Shown here: positions 15,886 through 24,637 of the stretch, piece after piece
Position numbering within the stretch: position 1 is the stretch's first letter
Layout of the letters: every line of letters starts with the position of its first letter
DNA from: Aliishimia sp963678085
GTDB lineage: Bacteria > Pseudomonadota > Alphaproteobacteria > Rhodobacterales > Rhodobacteraceae
DNA: 64,000 nt
Reading direction: 5' to 3'
Assembly (NCBI GenBank): GCA_963678085.1
Contig: OY782680.1
Coordinates: forward strand, 124,001 to 188,000
Program-made: the position numbers and the translations under genes
The notes under the pieces: generated by a model
Told to the model about the DNA's origin: nothing
Databases searched by the model: none
Seen by the model: the letters and a program-made list of their open reading frames with translations, nothing else

Positions 15886-16322
15886 CGCGTCTCGCGAAAG
15901 ACACGCTCAAAGCGTCCGTTTGCGATAAGCTCGGCGCGTGAGGTATCCCAGGTGTAAAGATAGCTGGCGGCGCGCTGTGTCTCGCCGTTATCCAGCAGCA
16001 CATCTATAGGGCGCAGCTCGAACTCATAGGGCTCGGGCCACCCTGGGGTGCAGGCCTCAAAATCGTTGAAGGCGGGAAAAATCACCTCGGGATTGAGCAC
16101 ATTAAAGAGCATCCCATGCACGCGATCTTGTGGATAGGCCGAGGGCACTGCGCCGGGATATTGGTTGATGCCCTGCGCATCCTCTTCGGTGATCAGGTAA
16201 AGCCGCGCCTGGATCGAGCCCGCCGCGATCTGCCGCGCATGAGTTTGCAAAAGCCGCCCCATCTCATGCTGGGATTGGGCAAGCAGGGTTCCGTAAACAA
16301 AAAGAGACGTCGGCCAAGTCAT
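15882..16322 (-). CDS. Gamma-glutamylcyclotransferase-like (AIG2/GGCT fold) protein
   Basis: The 146-residue protein starts MTWPTSLFVYGTLL, the hallmark FVYGTL loop of the GGCT/AIG2 fold. It keeps a candidate catalytic acidic residue in the NDFEACTPG segment, where the GGCT catalytic Glu usually lies in a 'DxxEG' context. GGCT enzymes release 5-oxoproline from gamma-glutamyl compounds. The adjacent glutamine-synthetase-like gene may make gamma-glutamyl amides, so a linked metabolism is conceivable but not shown. Confidence 0.8.
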   Translation of the reverse strand: MTWPTSLFVYGTLLAQSQHEMGRLLQTHARQIAAGSIQARLYLITEEDAQGINQYPGAVPSAYPQDRVHGMLFNVLNPEVIFPAFNDFEACTPGWPEPYEFELRPIDVLLDNGETQRAASYLYTWDTSRAELIANGRFERVFRETR

Positions 16323-16450
16323 GCCGCCTATAGCGCTATATTCGGTGCGCAGTGCAACAGGTAAAACAGCGGTTTTCGCATTTCCCTTGCCTTTAGCGCA
16401 TCAATCATGAACAGATCACGGGTGCGCAGCACGCAAGGCAGGGGAAGACA

Positions 16451-17743
16451 ATGAGCGACGATTTCAGCTTACCGGAGGGCACCCACACCGTTGTGATGGG
16501 GCTGGGGGATGCCAATGGGATTATGCGGGGCAAACGCTTTCCTGCAAGCCATTGGCCAAGCATTGTGAAATCGGGCAATGCCCTCTCGGCTTCGACCTTT
16601 GCGATGGATATGACCTGCGATGTCTGGGACACGCCCTATGTCAATTTCGACAATGGCTATCCCGATATGCATATGTTCCCGCTGAAAAAGCCCTTTGCCC
16701 TGCCTTGGGAGCCAGGGGTTGCCCTATGCTTTGGGCGCGCTGAAGGCATGGATCACAGGCCTGTGCCCATTGATCCGCGCGGTGCCTTGTTGCGCCAGCT
16801 CGCCCGCGCTGAGGCGATGGGCTATGAAGTGCAGGTGGGCTGCGAGCTTGAGTTTTACCTGCTTGATCCTGAAACTATGCTGCCGCGTGATGAGGGGATT
16901 GATTGCTATGGGCTGGACCGCGCCGCAGAGCTAGAGCATGTGCTTGGCCCCATTCGTCAGCAGATCAATGCCTGCGGCATCCCCATTGAGCAATCCAACC
17001 CCGAATACTCCGCCGGCCAGGTAGAGGTGAATATCCGCTATGATGAAGCCCTGAAATCCGCTGATAATGTGGTGCTGTTCCGTAGTCTCGTGCGCCAGCT
17101 GGCCCGCGCCCATGGCTATCGCGCCACCTTTATGCCCAAGCCCTTTATTGATGGCAGCGGCAATGGGTTTCACACCCATTACAGCCTGTGGAAAGACGGG
17201 CACAATGTGTTCTCGGGCGGCGGGCGGCTCAATGATTTGGGGCGGCATTTTGTGGGTGGTTTGCAAAAACGTATTGCCGAGGCTTCCATTTGCGGCTCCC
17301 CTACCCCCAATGGCTATAAGCGACGCCAGCCCATGAGCTTTTGCCCGACCAATGCCAGTTGGGGGATTGATAACCGTACCGTAGCGTTGCGCGTGATTGA
17401 GGGCTCTGACAGTGCTGTGCGCATTGAAAAGCGGGACGCGGGCGCGGATGCAAACCCTTATTATCTGCTTGCTGCCGATATTGCCGCAGGGCTTGATGGG
17501 ATTGATCAGGGGCTTGAACCCGGCCCAATGATCACAGGCAATGCTTATCTCGAAAAAGGCGTGCCTCCCCTGCCCCGCGATGCGCAAACAGCGGTCTATC
17601 TAGCGCGGCAATCGGACTGGCTGCAAGACGTCATGGGGCGGGATGGGTTTGAAATCTATGTTCAGCAAAGCGAACGTGAGATAGAATTCATCTCCAACCA
17701 AGTCACCCCCGTTGAGCAAGCCCGCTATCTCAAGAGTTTTTAA
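16451..17743 (+). CDS. Glutamine synthetase family protein (gamma-glutamyl amide ligase type)
   Basis: The 430-residue protein has the glutamine synthetase fold: N-terminal beta-grasp (about 1-100), then the catalytic domain with GCELEFYLLD, EQSNPEYSAGQVEVN, NGFHTHYSLW and NRTVALRVI, which supply metal, glutamate and ATP ligands. It is close in type to PuuA/GlnA3-like ligases that couple glutamate to amines rather than ammonia, and it lacks the adenylylation-site region of GlnA. The real amine is unknown. It has a strong ribosome binding site (AGGGGAAG) and is followed 11 bases later by a small gene of unknown function. Confidence 0.88.
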   Translation: MSDDFSLPEGTHTVVMGLGDANGIMRGKRFPASHWPSIVKSGNALSASTFAMDMTCDVWDTPYVNFDNGYPDMHMFPLKKPFALPWEPGVALCFGRAEGMDHRPVPIDPRGALLRQLARAEAMGYEVQVGCELEFYLLDPETMLPRDEGIDCYGLDRAAELEHVLGPIRQQINACGIPIEQSNPEYSAGQVEVNIRYDEALKSADNVVLFRSLVRQLARAHGYRATFMPKPFIDGSGNGFHTHYSLWKDGHNVFSGGGRLNDLGRHFVGGLQKRIAEASICGSPTPNGYKRRQPMSFCPTNASWGIDNRTVALRVIEGSDSAVRIEKRDAGADANPYYLLAADIAAGLDGIDQGLEPGPMITGNAYLEKGVPPLPRDAQTAVYLARQSDWLQDVMGRDGFEIYVQQSEREIEFISNQVTPVEQARYLKSF

Positions 17744-17754
17744 CCCGAGGTGAT

Positions 17755-18102
17755 ATGTATATCGAAGTTGTTTCCACCCCGCCCGGACATGCACCAGAAT
17801 GGGTGCGCGATGCGATGATCGGCATCCAAATCAAAAGCGCGCATGACCAGACGGTGACCATGCCCACGATAAACTCGGCCAATGCGCCCAAGACGCGGCT
17901 GGGGCAATGGCTCTATATTTTGCAAGGCAAGGCAGAAATGCGCACGGGCTATGTTGTGCACGCCAATGAGTTACTGGGCCTGTTGCTCATCAAAAGCCAA
18001 GCGGCGGCAGAGTGGTGTCTGGAAAACACCCCCCATATGGCTAAGGAGGGGCAAATGTTCATGCTCGACCAAAGCTGCTGCCGCAAGGTCTATGCCCATT
18101 GA
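17755..18102 (+). CDS. Small conserved-looking protein of unknown function, downstream of the GS-like gene
   Basis: The 115-residue frame has codon use like its neighbours and starts 11 bases after the glutamine-synthetase-like stop, with GAGGTG before its ATG. It has no signal peptide, no membrane helix and no motif that I recognise. Features are a hydrophobic core segment (ELLGLLLIKSQAAAEWCLEN) and a C-terminal CC pair. Position suggests a partner or accessory of the upstream ligase. It could be family-specific to roseobacters. Confidence 0.65.
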   Translation: MYIEVVSTPPGHAPEWVRDAMIGIQIKSAHDQTVTMPTINSANAPKTRLGQWLYILQGKAEMRTGYVVHANELLGLLLIKSQAAAEWCLENTPHMAKEGQMFMLDQSCCRKVYAH

Positions 18103-18105
18103 CGT

Positions 18106-18576
18106 TTAGTCAGATCGGCTCACAGAGGCCGCGAAACACCCGGCCCCGGCAAAATGCAGGTGGATATAGGCAACACTGGGATCTTTGAATGCCTTTGATA
18201 TTGCATCGCAAAGCTGCGTCCCCTCAACAACATCTGCATCTTTCATCATGTGATCAGCGTCAAATAACCTGAGCGAAATCAGCCTAGAGCGCAGAACCGC
18301 AGGAACCTCATCCTTCGCGATCTGAGCCGTTTTGACGCCCTGGCGTACATAGATCGCATGGCTGGCATGATACGGGCTGTCAGCAGTTTGGTGCGTGTAG
18401 TTAAGCAAAATGACCGTATCGCCCAGCTCAGCATCGGCCAGACTGACCCGGCAAGGAATGCCCGGATGCTCAGTAACCACCATTTTACGTGCTTTGTGGC
18501 CCAATAAGTCTTGATCACTCAGATCGAATAAATGCTGAAATTTTTCCGCTGGCAGCGGGTGGATTTGAAAGCCCAT
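18106..18576 (-). CDS. DUF1203 family protein
   Basis: The 156-residue protein begins MGFQIHPLPAEKFQHLFDLS and has the family pattern IPCRVSLADAELGDTVILLN followed by SPYHASHAIYVRQG. It ends with VAYIHLHFAGAGCFA. DUF1203 proteins are small and soluble, and their function is not established. The gene is oriented with the RTX gene upstream but is separated from it by 101 bases, so it probably has its own promoter. Confidence 0.85.
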   Translation of the reverse strand: MGFQIHPLPAEKFQHLFDLSDQDLLGHKARKMVVTEHPGIPCRVSLADAELGDTVILLNYTHQTADSPYHASHAIYVRQGVKTAQIAKDEVPAVLRSRLISLRLFDADHMMKDADVVEGTQLCDAISKAFKDPSVAYIHLHFAGAGCFAASVSRSD

Positions 18577-18677
18577 CGTAAGATCTCCATGCTTTAGGTT
18601 TGGAGATTTCTACACGCGCCACCAGATAGCCGCCGACCCGTTTCTTGCGAGAAAGGCCGCGGGTTTTCGTCGATTTC

Positions 18678-21600
18678 TCAGAGAATGACGTCCGACAGAT
18701 CAAATTGAGCCAGGGAGAAATTTTCGATATAAATAATCTCTACGTCACCAAGATCTAGGCGCAGGGCTGTGCCGCGCTCGCTCGCGGTGTTTGCAATCTC
18801 TGATGTGAAATCCGTGAAGCCATAATCACTCAGATCAATCCGGTCGAGCCCGTCCTCAAAATCACGGACCCTGTCAAAGCCGCCGCCGCCATTTTCGGCT
18901 TGCGTGAACACAAAGACATCCGCGAACCCATCACCGATGCCACCTCCGGCGCCGCCCGAGAGCACGTCATCGCCTGCGCCGCCCTGCAGCGTGTCGCGAC
19001 CATTCTCGCCCAGTAGGAAATCATCTCCCGCGCCGCCATCAAGGCTGTCGTTAGAGCCGCCGCCACGCAGATCATCGTTGTCTGCGCCGCCGCTCAAAGT
19101 ATCATTGCCAAGATTTCCACGCAGGCTATCCGCGCCACTGCCGCCATTTAACAGGTCATCATCGCGCCCGCCATAAAGACGATCATCGCCTGTGCCCCCT
19201 TCCAGACTATCAACGCCGGCGAGACCAAAAAGCGTATCATTGCCACTGCCGCCTTGCATTTGATCCATGCCAGTGCCCCCGGTGATGCGATCATTGCCAG
19301 CCTCGCCATCAAAGCTGTCATTACCATCCTTGCCCTTGATCGTATCGTTACCATCGCCGCCAATAATCACATTATCAGCGCCATCGCCCACAAGGCGATC
19401 ATCATGCATAGAGCCCGTTATATTCTCCATTTCATAGAACGTATCGCGCCCATCTGCACCGCGACTGAGGCCAGCATTTAGATAGACCTCAACCGCATCG
19501 CTGGCCTCTTGATAGGATAGAATATCCACGCCATCGCCCCCGTAGATGGTATCATCCCCGGTGCCGCCGCAGATGTGATCATTGCCCTGCATACCGTTTA
19601 GAAGATCATCGCCGCCTCGCCCAAAGAGATGATCATCCCCGCCATAGCCATCAAAGCGATTGGCTGCGTCATTGCCAGCGAGCGTGTCATTCCCGCGATC
19701 CACGCCGCGAATATATTCGATACTGTATATCAACCCGGTTTTATACGTGCTTTCTGTTTCATAGCTACGGATCTGTTGCAGCGTCAGGTCGATATCTACG
19801 GCCCAAAGATCAGAGAGCTCATAGCGGAGCCGGTCGTACCCATCACCCCCGCCAATGTTGTCTGCGCCCAACGTGCCGATGAAGGAGTTGTTATCCGATG
19901 AGCCAATGATATTGTCATCATAGTCGGTGCCGCGCAGCTCCCAGACTTGGCCTTCGATGGTGTCATGTCCGCCCTCTCCGTCGATGATGTTGCCGCTACC
20001 TAAATCAGCGCTAATCGCGCTTTCAGAATACTGATAATCCAGACGAATATAGACATCGCCGATGATCTGAATAAGGTCGCTGCCGCCTAGCCCGCCGATC
20101 TGCATCCATTGGCTGGCCGCATCTGTGGTCACACGAATGGTGTCATCGCCACTTGAGCCATAGAACCCAAATCCGCCATCGCTTATGCCAGCATTCAGAG
20201 GGTTTTGCACCCCGATGATCGTATCGCTGCCAAGATCGCCTTTATCTACCTCTGCGGCGTTCAGCAGCCCATCAATTGTGGCGGTAATGCCCGTATTTAG
20301 GCTTACATAGGTGAGTTCATGATAGCCTGTGATCGTATCATCATAGGTAATTGTATCGTTCCCGGCAGAGCCCCAGACGATATCAACCCAGTCACTATCT
20401 CCGGTATTGATGTCATCATCCCCAAAGCCGCCATCCACACGATCATCGCCATTGCCAAGATGGATGATATCATCCCCATCTAGCCCGCTGACCTCTAAGC
20501 CCTGATCTGTGCCCTCTGCATAAAATTGATCCGCAAGATCTGTGCCGCGATACCACTCGATATTGCTAAGAAAATCCATATTGCCTTGCGTATCTTGGAT
20601 ATATCCCCCTGCCGCGACGCTCTGCCCATCCAAGCTTTGCACGCCGTCAGCTCCAACGGCGCGCAGATTGGCGGTAATGCCGGTGCCGATATCGTTGAAA
20701 AAGGTCAACTCAAGGTCGTAATCAACCTGATCATAGCCCGCGCCGCCATCAATACTGTCATCTCCGTCAAGACCCAGAAAGGACTGAAACGCGTCCGCGC
20801 CTGTCGCGATAAACGTATCATCGCCAGAACTACCAACAAAATGATCGACATAGGAGAAGCTGTCATTGACCATCAGGTTGTCAGATATCGCGGTTCCAGT
20901 TCCATTCGCGGCGATGGTGATTGTTAGCCCTTCACCATCAAGGTCAATATTGTCGTAATGCAGGTCCGCGCCTTGGCACAGCGCAAAATCCTGCGCATGC
21001 CCAACAATGGTATCCGCACCGTAGCCGGGGTTCACGATATCGCCAATACCCGCAGAAAAGCTGTCCTCTTGGCGGGGTGTCACATCTGGCAGCGGCTCCT
21101 CGTCTATCCCATGATCGGTATTTGCAACGCCTACATTCAGGATGGGGGTCACATTGGTTTCGATATAGTCATTCCCAAAGCCGCCGAGGAACAGCTGGTC
21201 ACCCGCATTTCCGATAAGATGATCATCACCAACACCGCCCTCGAGCGTGTCGATGCCATCACTGCCAAAGCCAGAGCGCAGGGTGTCATTGCCCAGGCCT
21301 CCTAAAAGACTGTCCGCACCAACACCCGCAGAGAGGCTATCATTGCCAGCCCCGCCAAAAATCGTGTCATCGCCAGCCCCGCCTTCAGCCGTATCCTCAC
21401 CGGCCTCGCCGAAGATTTCATCATCTCCCCCGTCACCTGCAACAGAGTCGTCACCCTCTCCGCCGGTCAGCTGGTCATTGCCGTTGCCGCCGGAAAGTTC
21501 GTCGCTGCCCATTCCCCCAGAAAGCGTGTCATTATCGTCTTCACCGCGCAACGTGTCACTGCCAAGGCCGCCATCCAGAACATCCGCTCCAGAGCCACCG

Positions 21601-21848
21601 GAAAGCTTGTCATTGCCGTCCTCTCCGTAAACCCGATCCGCACCATCGCTGCCAGATAATACATCATCGCCGAGACCGCCAAGCAACGTGTCATTGCCCG
21701 CCTCGCCAAATAGCAAGTCATGGCCATCACCGCCCTCTAGACTGTCAGCCCCGGCGCCGCCCTCCAGGGTATCATTCCCACCAAGACCCGAGATCGTGTC
21801 ATGACCGGAGGTGCCGACCAGGAGGTTATCGCTGTTATCTCCAATCAT
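18678..21848 (-). CDS. Large RTX calcium-binding repeat protein, type I secreted
   Basis: The 1056-residue acidic protein consists almost wholly of glycine/aspartate nonapeptide repeats (GGxGxDxxx). There is a dense N-terminal block (about 1-235), a looser middle with beta-roll units separated by non-repeat segments (about 235-740), and a second dense block (about 740-960). The C-terminus has the serralysin-type motif DVFVFTQAENGGGG and ends FSLAQFDLSDVIL, a typical uncleaved type I export signal. No protease, lipase or adhesin domain is recognisable. It begins directly with repeats and has no N-terminal signal peptide. It should fold on reaching external calcium. The HlyD/PrtD-type exporter at 29223-32260 is the likely secretion system; the outer-membrane TolC partner is elsewhere. 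Confidence 0.92.
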   Translation of the reverse strand: MIGDNSDNLLVGTSGHDTISGLGGNDTLEGGAGADSLEGGDGHDLLFGEAGNDTLLGGLGDDVLSGSDGADRVYGEDGNDKLSGGSGADVLDGGLGSDTLRGEDDNDTLSGGMGSDELSGGNGNDQLTGGEGDDSVAGDGGDDEIFGEAGEDTAEGGAGDDTIFGGAGNDSLSAGVGADSLLGGLGNDTLRSGFGSDGIDTLEGGVGDDHLIGNAGDQLFLGGFGNDYIETNVTPILNVGVANTDHGIDEEPLPDVTPRQEDSFSAGIGDIVNPGYGADTIVGHAQDFALCQGADLHYDNIDLDGEGLTITIAANGTGTAISDNLMVNDSFSYVDHFVGSSGDDTFIATGADAFQSFLGLDGDDSIDGGAGYDQVDYDLELTFFNDIGTGITANLRAVGADGVQSLDGQSVAAGGYIQDTQGNMDFLSNIEWYRGTDLADQFYAEGTDQGLEVSGLDGDDIIHLGNGDDRVDGGFGDDDINTGDSDWVDIVWGSAGNDTITYDDTITGYHELTYVSLNTGITATIDGLLNAAEVDKGDLGSDTIIGVQNPLNAGISDGGFGFYGSSGDDTIRVTTDAASQWMQIGGLGGSDLIQIIGDVYIRLDYQYSESAISADLGSGNIIDGEGGHDTIEGQVWELRGTDYDDNIIGSSDNNSFIGTLGADNIGGGDGYDRLRYELSDLWAVDIDLTLQQIRSYETESTYKTGLIYSIEYIRGVDRGNDTLAGNDAANRFDGYGGDDHLFGRGGDDLLNGMQGNDHICGGTGDDTIYGGDGVDILSYQEASDAVEVYLNAGLSRGADGRDTFYEMENITGSMHDDRLVGDGADNVIIGGDGNDTIKGKDGNDSFDGEAGNDRITGGTGMDQMQGGSGNDTLFGLAGVDSLEGGTGDDRLYGGRDDDLLNGGSGADSLRGNLGNDTLSGGADNDDLRGGGSNDSLDGGAGDDFLLGENGRDTLQGGAGDDVLSGGAGGGIGDGFADVFVFTQAENGGGGFDRVRDFEDGLDRIDLSDYGFTDFTSEIANTASERGTALRLDLGDVEIIYIENFSLAQFDLSDVIL

Positions 21849-22120
21849 TTTCGCCCCCTATAAAGAGCTCTCAGGCAGCCTGCCGATACGGAAGGGCACC
21901 GCGCCCAACCGATATAAATTAGGGTATTCGTAACTCCGGGCATTTCAGGGGCGAAAACGTGACAAGGAACAGATAATTGAAATTTTTCCAATAAATTGAC
22001 GAAACAGGCACCCAAACCCGTGAAACAACCTAGGGATGCAATAAATATTGGGCAAAAGTAAAATCTTGCTCTCTTGGCGCAACGACGCAGCTCAGAAAAT
22101 TCGGCCAGTTTGAGGCAGAT

Positions 22121-22894
22121 TTAAGTCGATTTGCGCGAAAGCCGATAGGCGCGCAATGTCAGGCGCGGCATAATCAAAGCACAGGCCGCATAGCGCAACG
22201 CCAATCGGCGCGGATTGCTCAACATGCGCCAGACCCATTCAAGGGCAATCGCTTGAACCCAAGCAGGCGCGCGCGTTTGGCGACCAGACACAAAATCAAG
22301 CCCAGCCCCGATGGAGACAAAGCCCACATGGGGCAATTGTTTTTGAGCAAAAGCAGCAAAACGTTCTTGCTTGGGTGCGCCCAGAGCCAGGAATACAAGC
22401 CGTGCGCCGCTTTGCGCAATCTCTTCAACCGCGCTCTGCGCCTCGGCCCCTTCGGGATCAAACCCCATCGCCGGGGATCTCGACATCGCAATATTCAGCG
22501 CCGGAAATTTTCTGCGCAGCGCCTCAGCGGCAGCATCTAAAGAGTCATCGCTTGAGCCGAAAAACGCAACGGGCACGGACTGCTCTGCGGCCAAGGACAT
22601 CATCGGCTCAATCATGGTCGATCCCTGAACCAGCTCAATCTGTTTTTGCCCCGCCATACGGCACAGCCAAACAATGGGATTGCCATCTGCACTCACATAG
22701 CTTTGCGCCCGGTATGCAGCGGCAAAGCCGGGATCTCGGTGCAATTTCACCACATGATCCAGGTTTAGCGTCGCGATACTAAAACCCTGATCTTTGCTTA
22801 AGTTCTTAGCCATCAAATCGAGCAAAGCTGCGGGATTTGGCACTGAGACCTGCACAGATTGCGCCTCTGCCCCGCCTGCATCCCATCTCATCAT
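22121..22894 (-). CDS. WecG/TagA/CpsF family glycosyltransferase
   Basis: This GT26-family enzyme transfers a sugar such as ManNAc(A) onto a lipid-linked intermediate in surface polysaccharide synthesis. The 257-residue protein has the family features: ATLNLDHVVKLHRD near the N-terminus, SADGNPIVWL, VAFFGSSDDSLDAA, and the highly conserved GAPKQERF. The start at 22894 follows GAGG eight bases upstream; a longer frame to 22951 has no support. The C-terminus has a basic amphipathic helix suited to membrane contact. Downstream on the same strand is the RTX gene, 272 bases away. Confidence 0.9.
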   Translation of the reverse strand: MMRWDAGGAEAQSVQVSVPNPAALLDLMAKNLSKDQGFSIATLNLDHVVKLHRDPGFAAAYRAQSYVSADGNPIVWLCRMAGQKQIELVQGSTMIEPMMSLAAEQSVPVAFFGSSDDSLDAAAEALRRKFPALNIAMSRSPAMGFDPEGAEAQSAVEEIAQSGARLVFLALGAPKQERFAAFAQKQLPHVGFVSIGAGLDFVSGRQTRAPAWVQAIALEWVWRMLSNPRRLALRYAACALIMPRLTLRAYRLSRKST

Positions 22895-22960
22895 GACCAA
22901 AACCTCAAAGCTACCGGAAACGCTCTTACGGCACTGGCTGTTATGGAGCAAGGCTCACAG

Positions 22961-23332
22961 TTATGATGCGTCTTGTAACTCAGGTACAGCGGCCGAAAGC
23001 TGCGCCATCACGGCACTTTGCGCTGAAGGACTTGAGGCACGGTAAAGCGTCAAAAGCATATCCTCTTCGATTTGACGATCACTGCCAAGCAGATCAATCA
23101 AAGGCACATTCAGCGCCTGCGATACACGCCATAACAGCGTGATCGAGATATTGCCTTCCCCCGCTTCAAGCTGAGCCAAATAGCGCACAGACACCCCTGA
23201 GTGCTCAGATAAAATGCGGCGCGACATGCCGAGTTCCAGGCGCACCGCGCGCACACGGATGCCTAGTTGCTGCAAAACATCCTCTGCCGACGTCGATGAA
23301 CTCTCAAGTTGCACGGATTCGGACACCTCCAC
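22961..23332 (-). CDS. XRE family regulator resembling the HTH half of BoxR/BzdR
   Basis: The 123-residue protein has an N-terminal helix-turn-helix of the Cro/CI type (about residues 22-85) with VRAVRLELGMSRRILSEHSG and VRYLAQLEAGEGNISITLLW. This strongly recalls the DNA-binding half of the benzoate regulators BoxR and BzdR. Those proteins carry a shikimate-kinase-like effector domain of about 170 residues after it, and here there is only a 35-residue tail. No box genes are nearby, so the target is unknown. There is no ATG; GTG at 23332 is the longest start, with GTG at 23326 or 23314 also possible. The WecG-type gene follows on the same strand after 66 bases. Confidence 0.8.
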   Translation of the reverse strand: MEVSESVQLESSSTSAEDVLQQLGIRVRAVRLELGMSRRILSEHSGVSVRYLAQLEAGEGNISITLLWRVSQALNVPLIDLLGSDRQIEEDMLLTLYRASSPSAQSAVMAQLSAAVPELQDAS

Positions 23333-23398
23333 CTATTTGCGAAAAAGCTAGCGCAATACGACCGCCATGCAAGGCTGCAAATGCAGCAACCTCGAGAA

Positions 23399-24085
23399 TT
23401 AAGGGGTAGCTAACAGCTGCAAGCGGATATCCTCCAACCCGTCAATGTGCCCCTCGATCAGATCCCCCGCCTGCACCGGTCCAACGCCAGCGGGCGTGCC
23501 GGTCAAAATGACATCCCCTGCACCCAAGCGATAGAAATGCGACAGGTGCGAAATGATCTCGGGCACGGACCAGACCAGCTCGTCCAGGCTAGCATCTTGG
23601 CGCAGGGTGCCATTCACGCTTAGCTGGATTTTACGCTCTGGCGCGGGTGCCCAATCCCGCGAAACCGGCGCAAGCACCGCCCCGTTTTCCACATCTTTGC
23701 CAAGATCCCAGGGGCGGCGATGATCCTTGCCATCTTGCTGGCGATCTCGACGTGTCATATCCAGCGCACAGCCATAGCCCAGCACAGCCGCGCCCGCATC
23801 CTCGACAGAGACCTCAAATGCCTCAGAGCCAAGATAAACCGCAAGCTCCATCTCATGGTGATAGTTTTGCGTGCCTTGCGGAAAAGGAACCTCAGCGCCC
23901 GAGCTCACCGCATTGGCCACAGATTTGGTGAAGTACCACGGGGCCTCACGATCCACCTCGCCGCCCATTTCAGCAGCATGTTTCTCAAAATTGCGTCCCA
24001 CGCAAAAGATACGCCGCACGGGATACAGCCCGCCAGCTCTCACAGGCACGGTAAAGGACGGGGCGGGCGCAAATAGATAATCCAT
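23399..24085 (-). CDS. Fumarylacetoacetate hydrolase family protein
   Basis: The 228-residue protein is a short FAH-fold hydrolase, of the size of fumarylpyruvate hydrolase or FAHD1-type acylpyruvases. It shows the family marks: FCVGRNFEKHAAEMG, the metal ligands in HHEMELAVYL, and LTGTPAGVGPVQAGD near the C-terminus. Such enzymes cleave C-C bonds of acylpyruvates or decarboxylate oxaloacetate. The start codon lies right after the rsmD stop, so the pair is probably cotranscribed. Substrate cannot be told from sequence. Confidence 0.88.
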   Translation of the reverse strand: MDYLFAPAPSFTVPVRAGGLYPVRRIFCVGRNFEKHAAEMGGEVDREAPWYFTKSVANAVSSGAEVPFPQGTQNYHHEMELAVYLGSEAFEVSVEDAGAAVLGYGCALDMTRRDRQQDGKDHRRPWDLGKDVENGAVLAPVSRDWAPAPERKIQLSVNGTLRQDASLDELVWSVPEIISHLSHFYRLGAGDVILTGTPAGVGPVQAGDLIEGHIDGLEDIRLQLLATP

Positions 24086-24637
24086 CTAACTCTCCAAGGT
24101 CAGGCCAAGTAAGGTTACATAGGTGCCCCCGTAACGGCGGGTGTCAATCATCTGATAGCCGGTTGGGGCAGATTGGGGCGCGTTTTCTTCCCAAACGATC
24201 AGGGCCTCCGGCGCAAGGGAGGCGCGCACAGACACAAGCGCCCTTTCGCCCAGACCCTTGCCATAAGGCGGGTCGAGAAACACCAGATCAAATTGGCTCG
24301 CGTCGAACCGGGCCCGCGTTGCGTCCTGCCCAAGCAGGCGGGTTTGGCCCTGATAGCGTAGCTTTTCGACATTCTGCTGGATCAGCTTTTGCCCCGCGCG
24401 CCCATTCTCAACAAATGTGACCTGGGCTGCCCCGCGCGAAAGCGCCTCCAGCCCCAAAGCGCCGGTGCCCGCAAACAGGTCTAAAACGCGCTGCCCCTCC
24501 CAATCAAGCCGCGCTGAGAGCACATTAAACAGGCTTTCACGCACGCGATCCGGGGTGGGGCGCAGGCGGGCGGCCTCATCGCCTTTGCCAACAGGCGCAA
24601 GAGCCGTGCCTTTGCGATCTCCGGCAATGATCCTCAC
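24086..24637 (-). CDS. rsmD: 16S rRNA (guanine966-N2)-methyltransferase RsmD
   Basis: RsmD methylates G966 of 16S rRNA. The 183-residue protein begins MRIIAGDRKG, has the SAM-binding motif LDLFAGTGALGLEALSRGA and the catalytic motif DPPYGKG. The spacing from RPTPDRVRESLFN to the SAM motif is characteristic. It overlaps the upstream FAD oxidoreductase by four bases (ATGA) and is followed without a gap by the FAH-type gene. Confidence 0.94.
   Translation of the reverse strand: MRIIAGDRKGTALAPVGKGDEAARLRPTPDRVRESLFNVLSARLDWEGQRVLDLFAGTGALGLEALSRGAAQVTFVENGRAGQKLIQQNVEKLRYQGQTRLLGQDATRARFDASQFDLVFLDPPYGKGLGERALVSVRASLAPEALIVWEENAPQSAPTGYQMIDTRRYGGTYVTLLGLTLES

Noticed and set aside
18904..21630. 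Several open frames on the plus strand opposite the RTX gene
   Set aside because: They are complements of the glycine/aspartate repeat codons, have no ribosome binding sites and encode Pro/Ser-rich low-complexity chains.
18678..21848. Regularly spaced repeats resembling a CRISPR array or tandem DNA repeats
   Set aside because: The repeats are coded RTX nonapeptides in one continuous reading frame, vary in sequence and have no spacer pattern.
22961..23332. Complete benzoate regulator BoxR
   Set aside because: The effector domain and all box pathway genes are missing.
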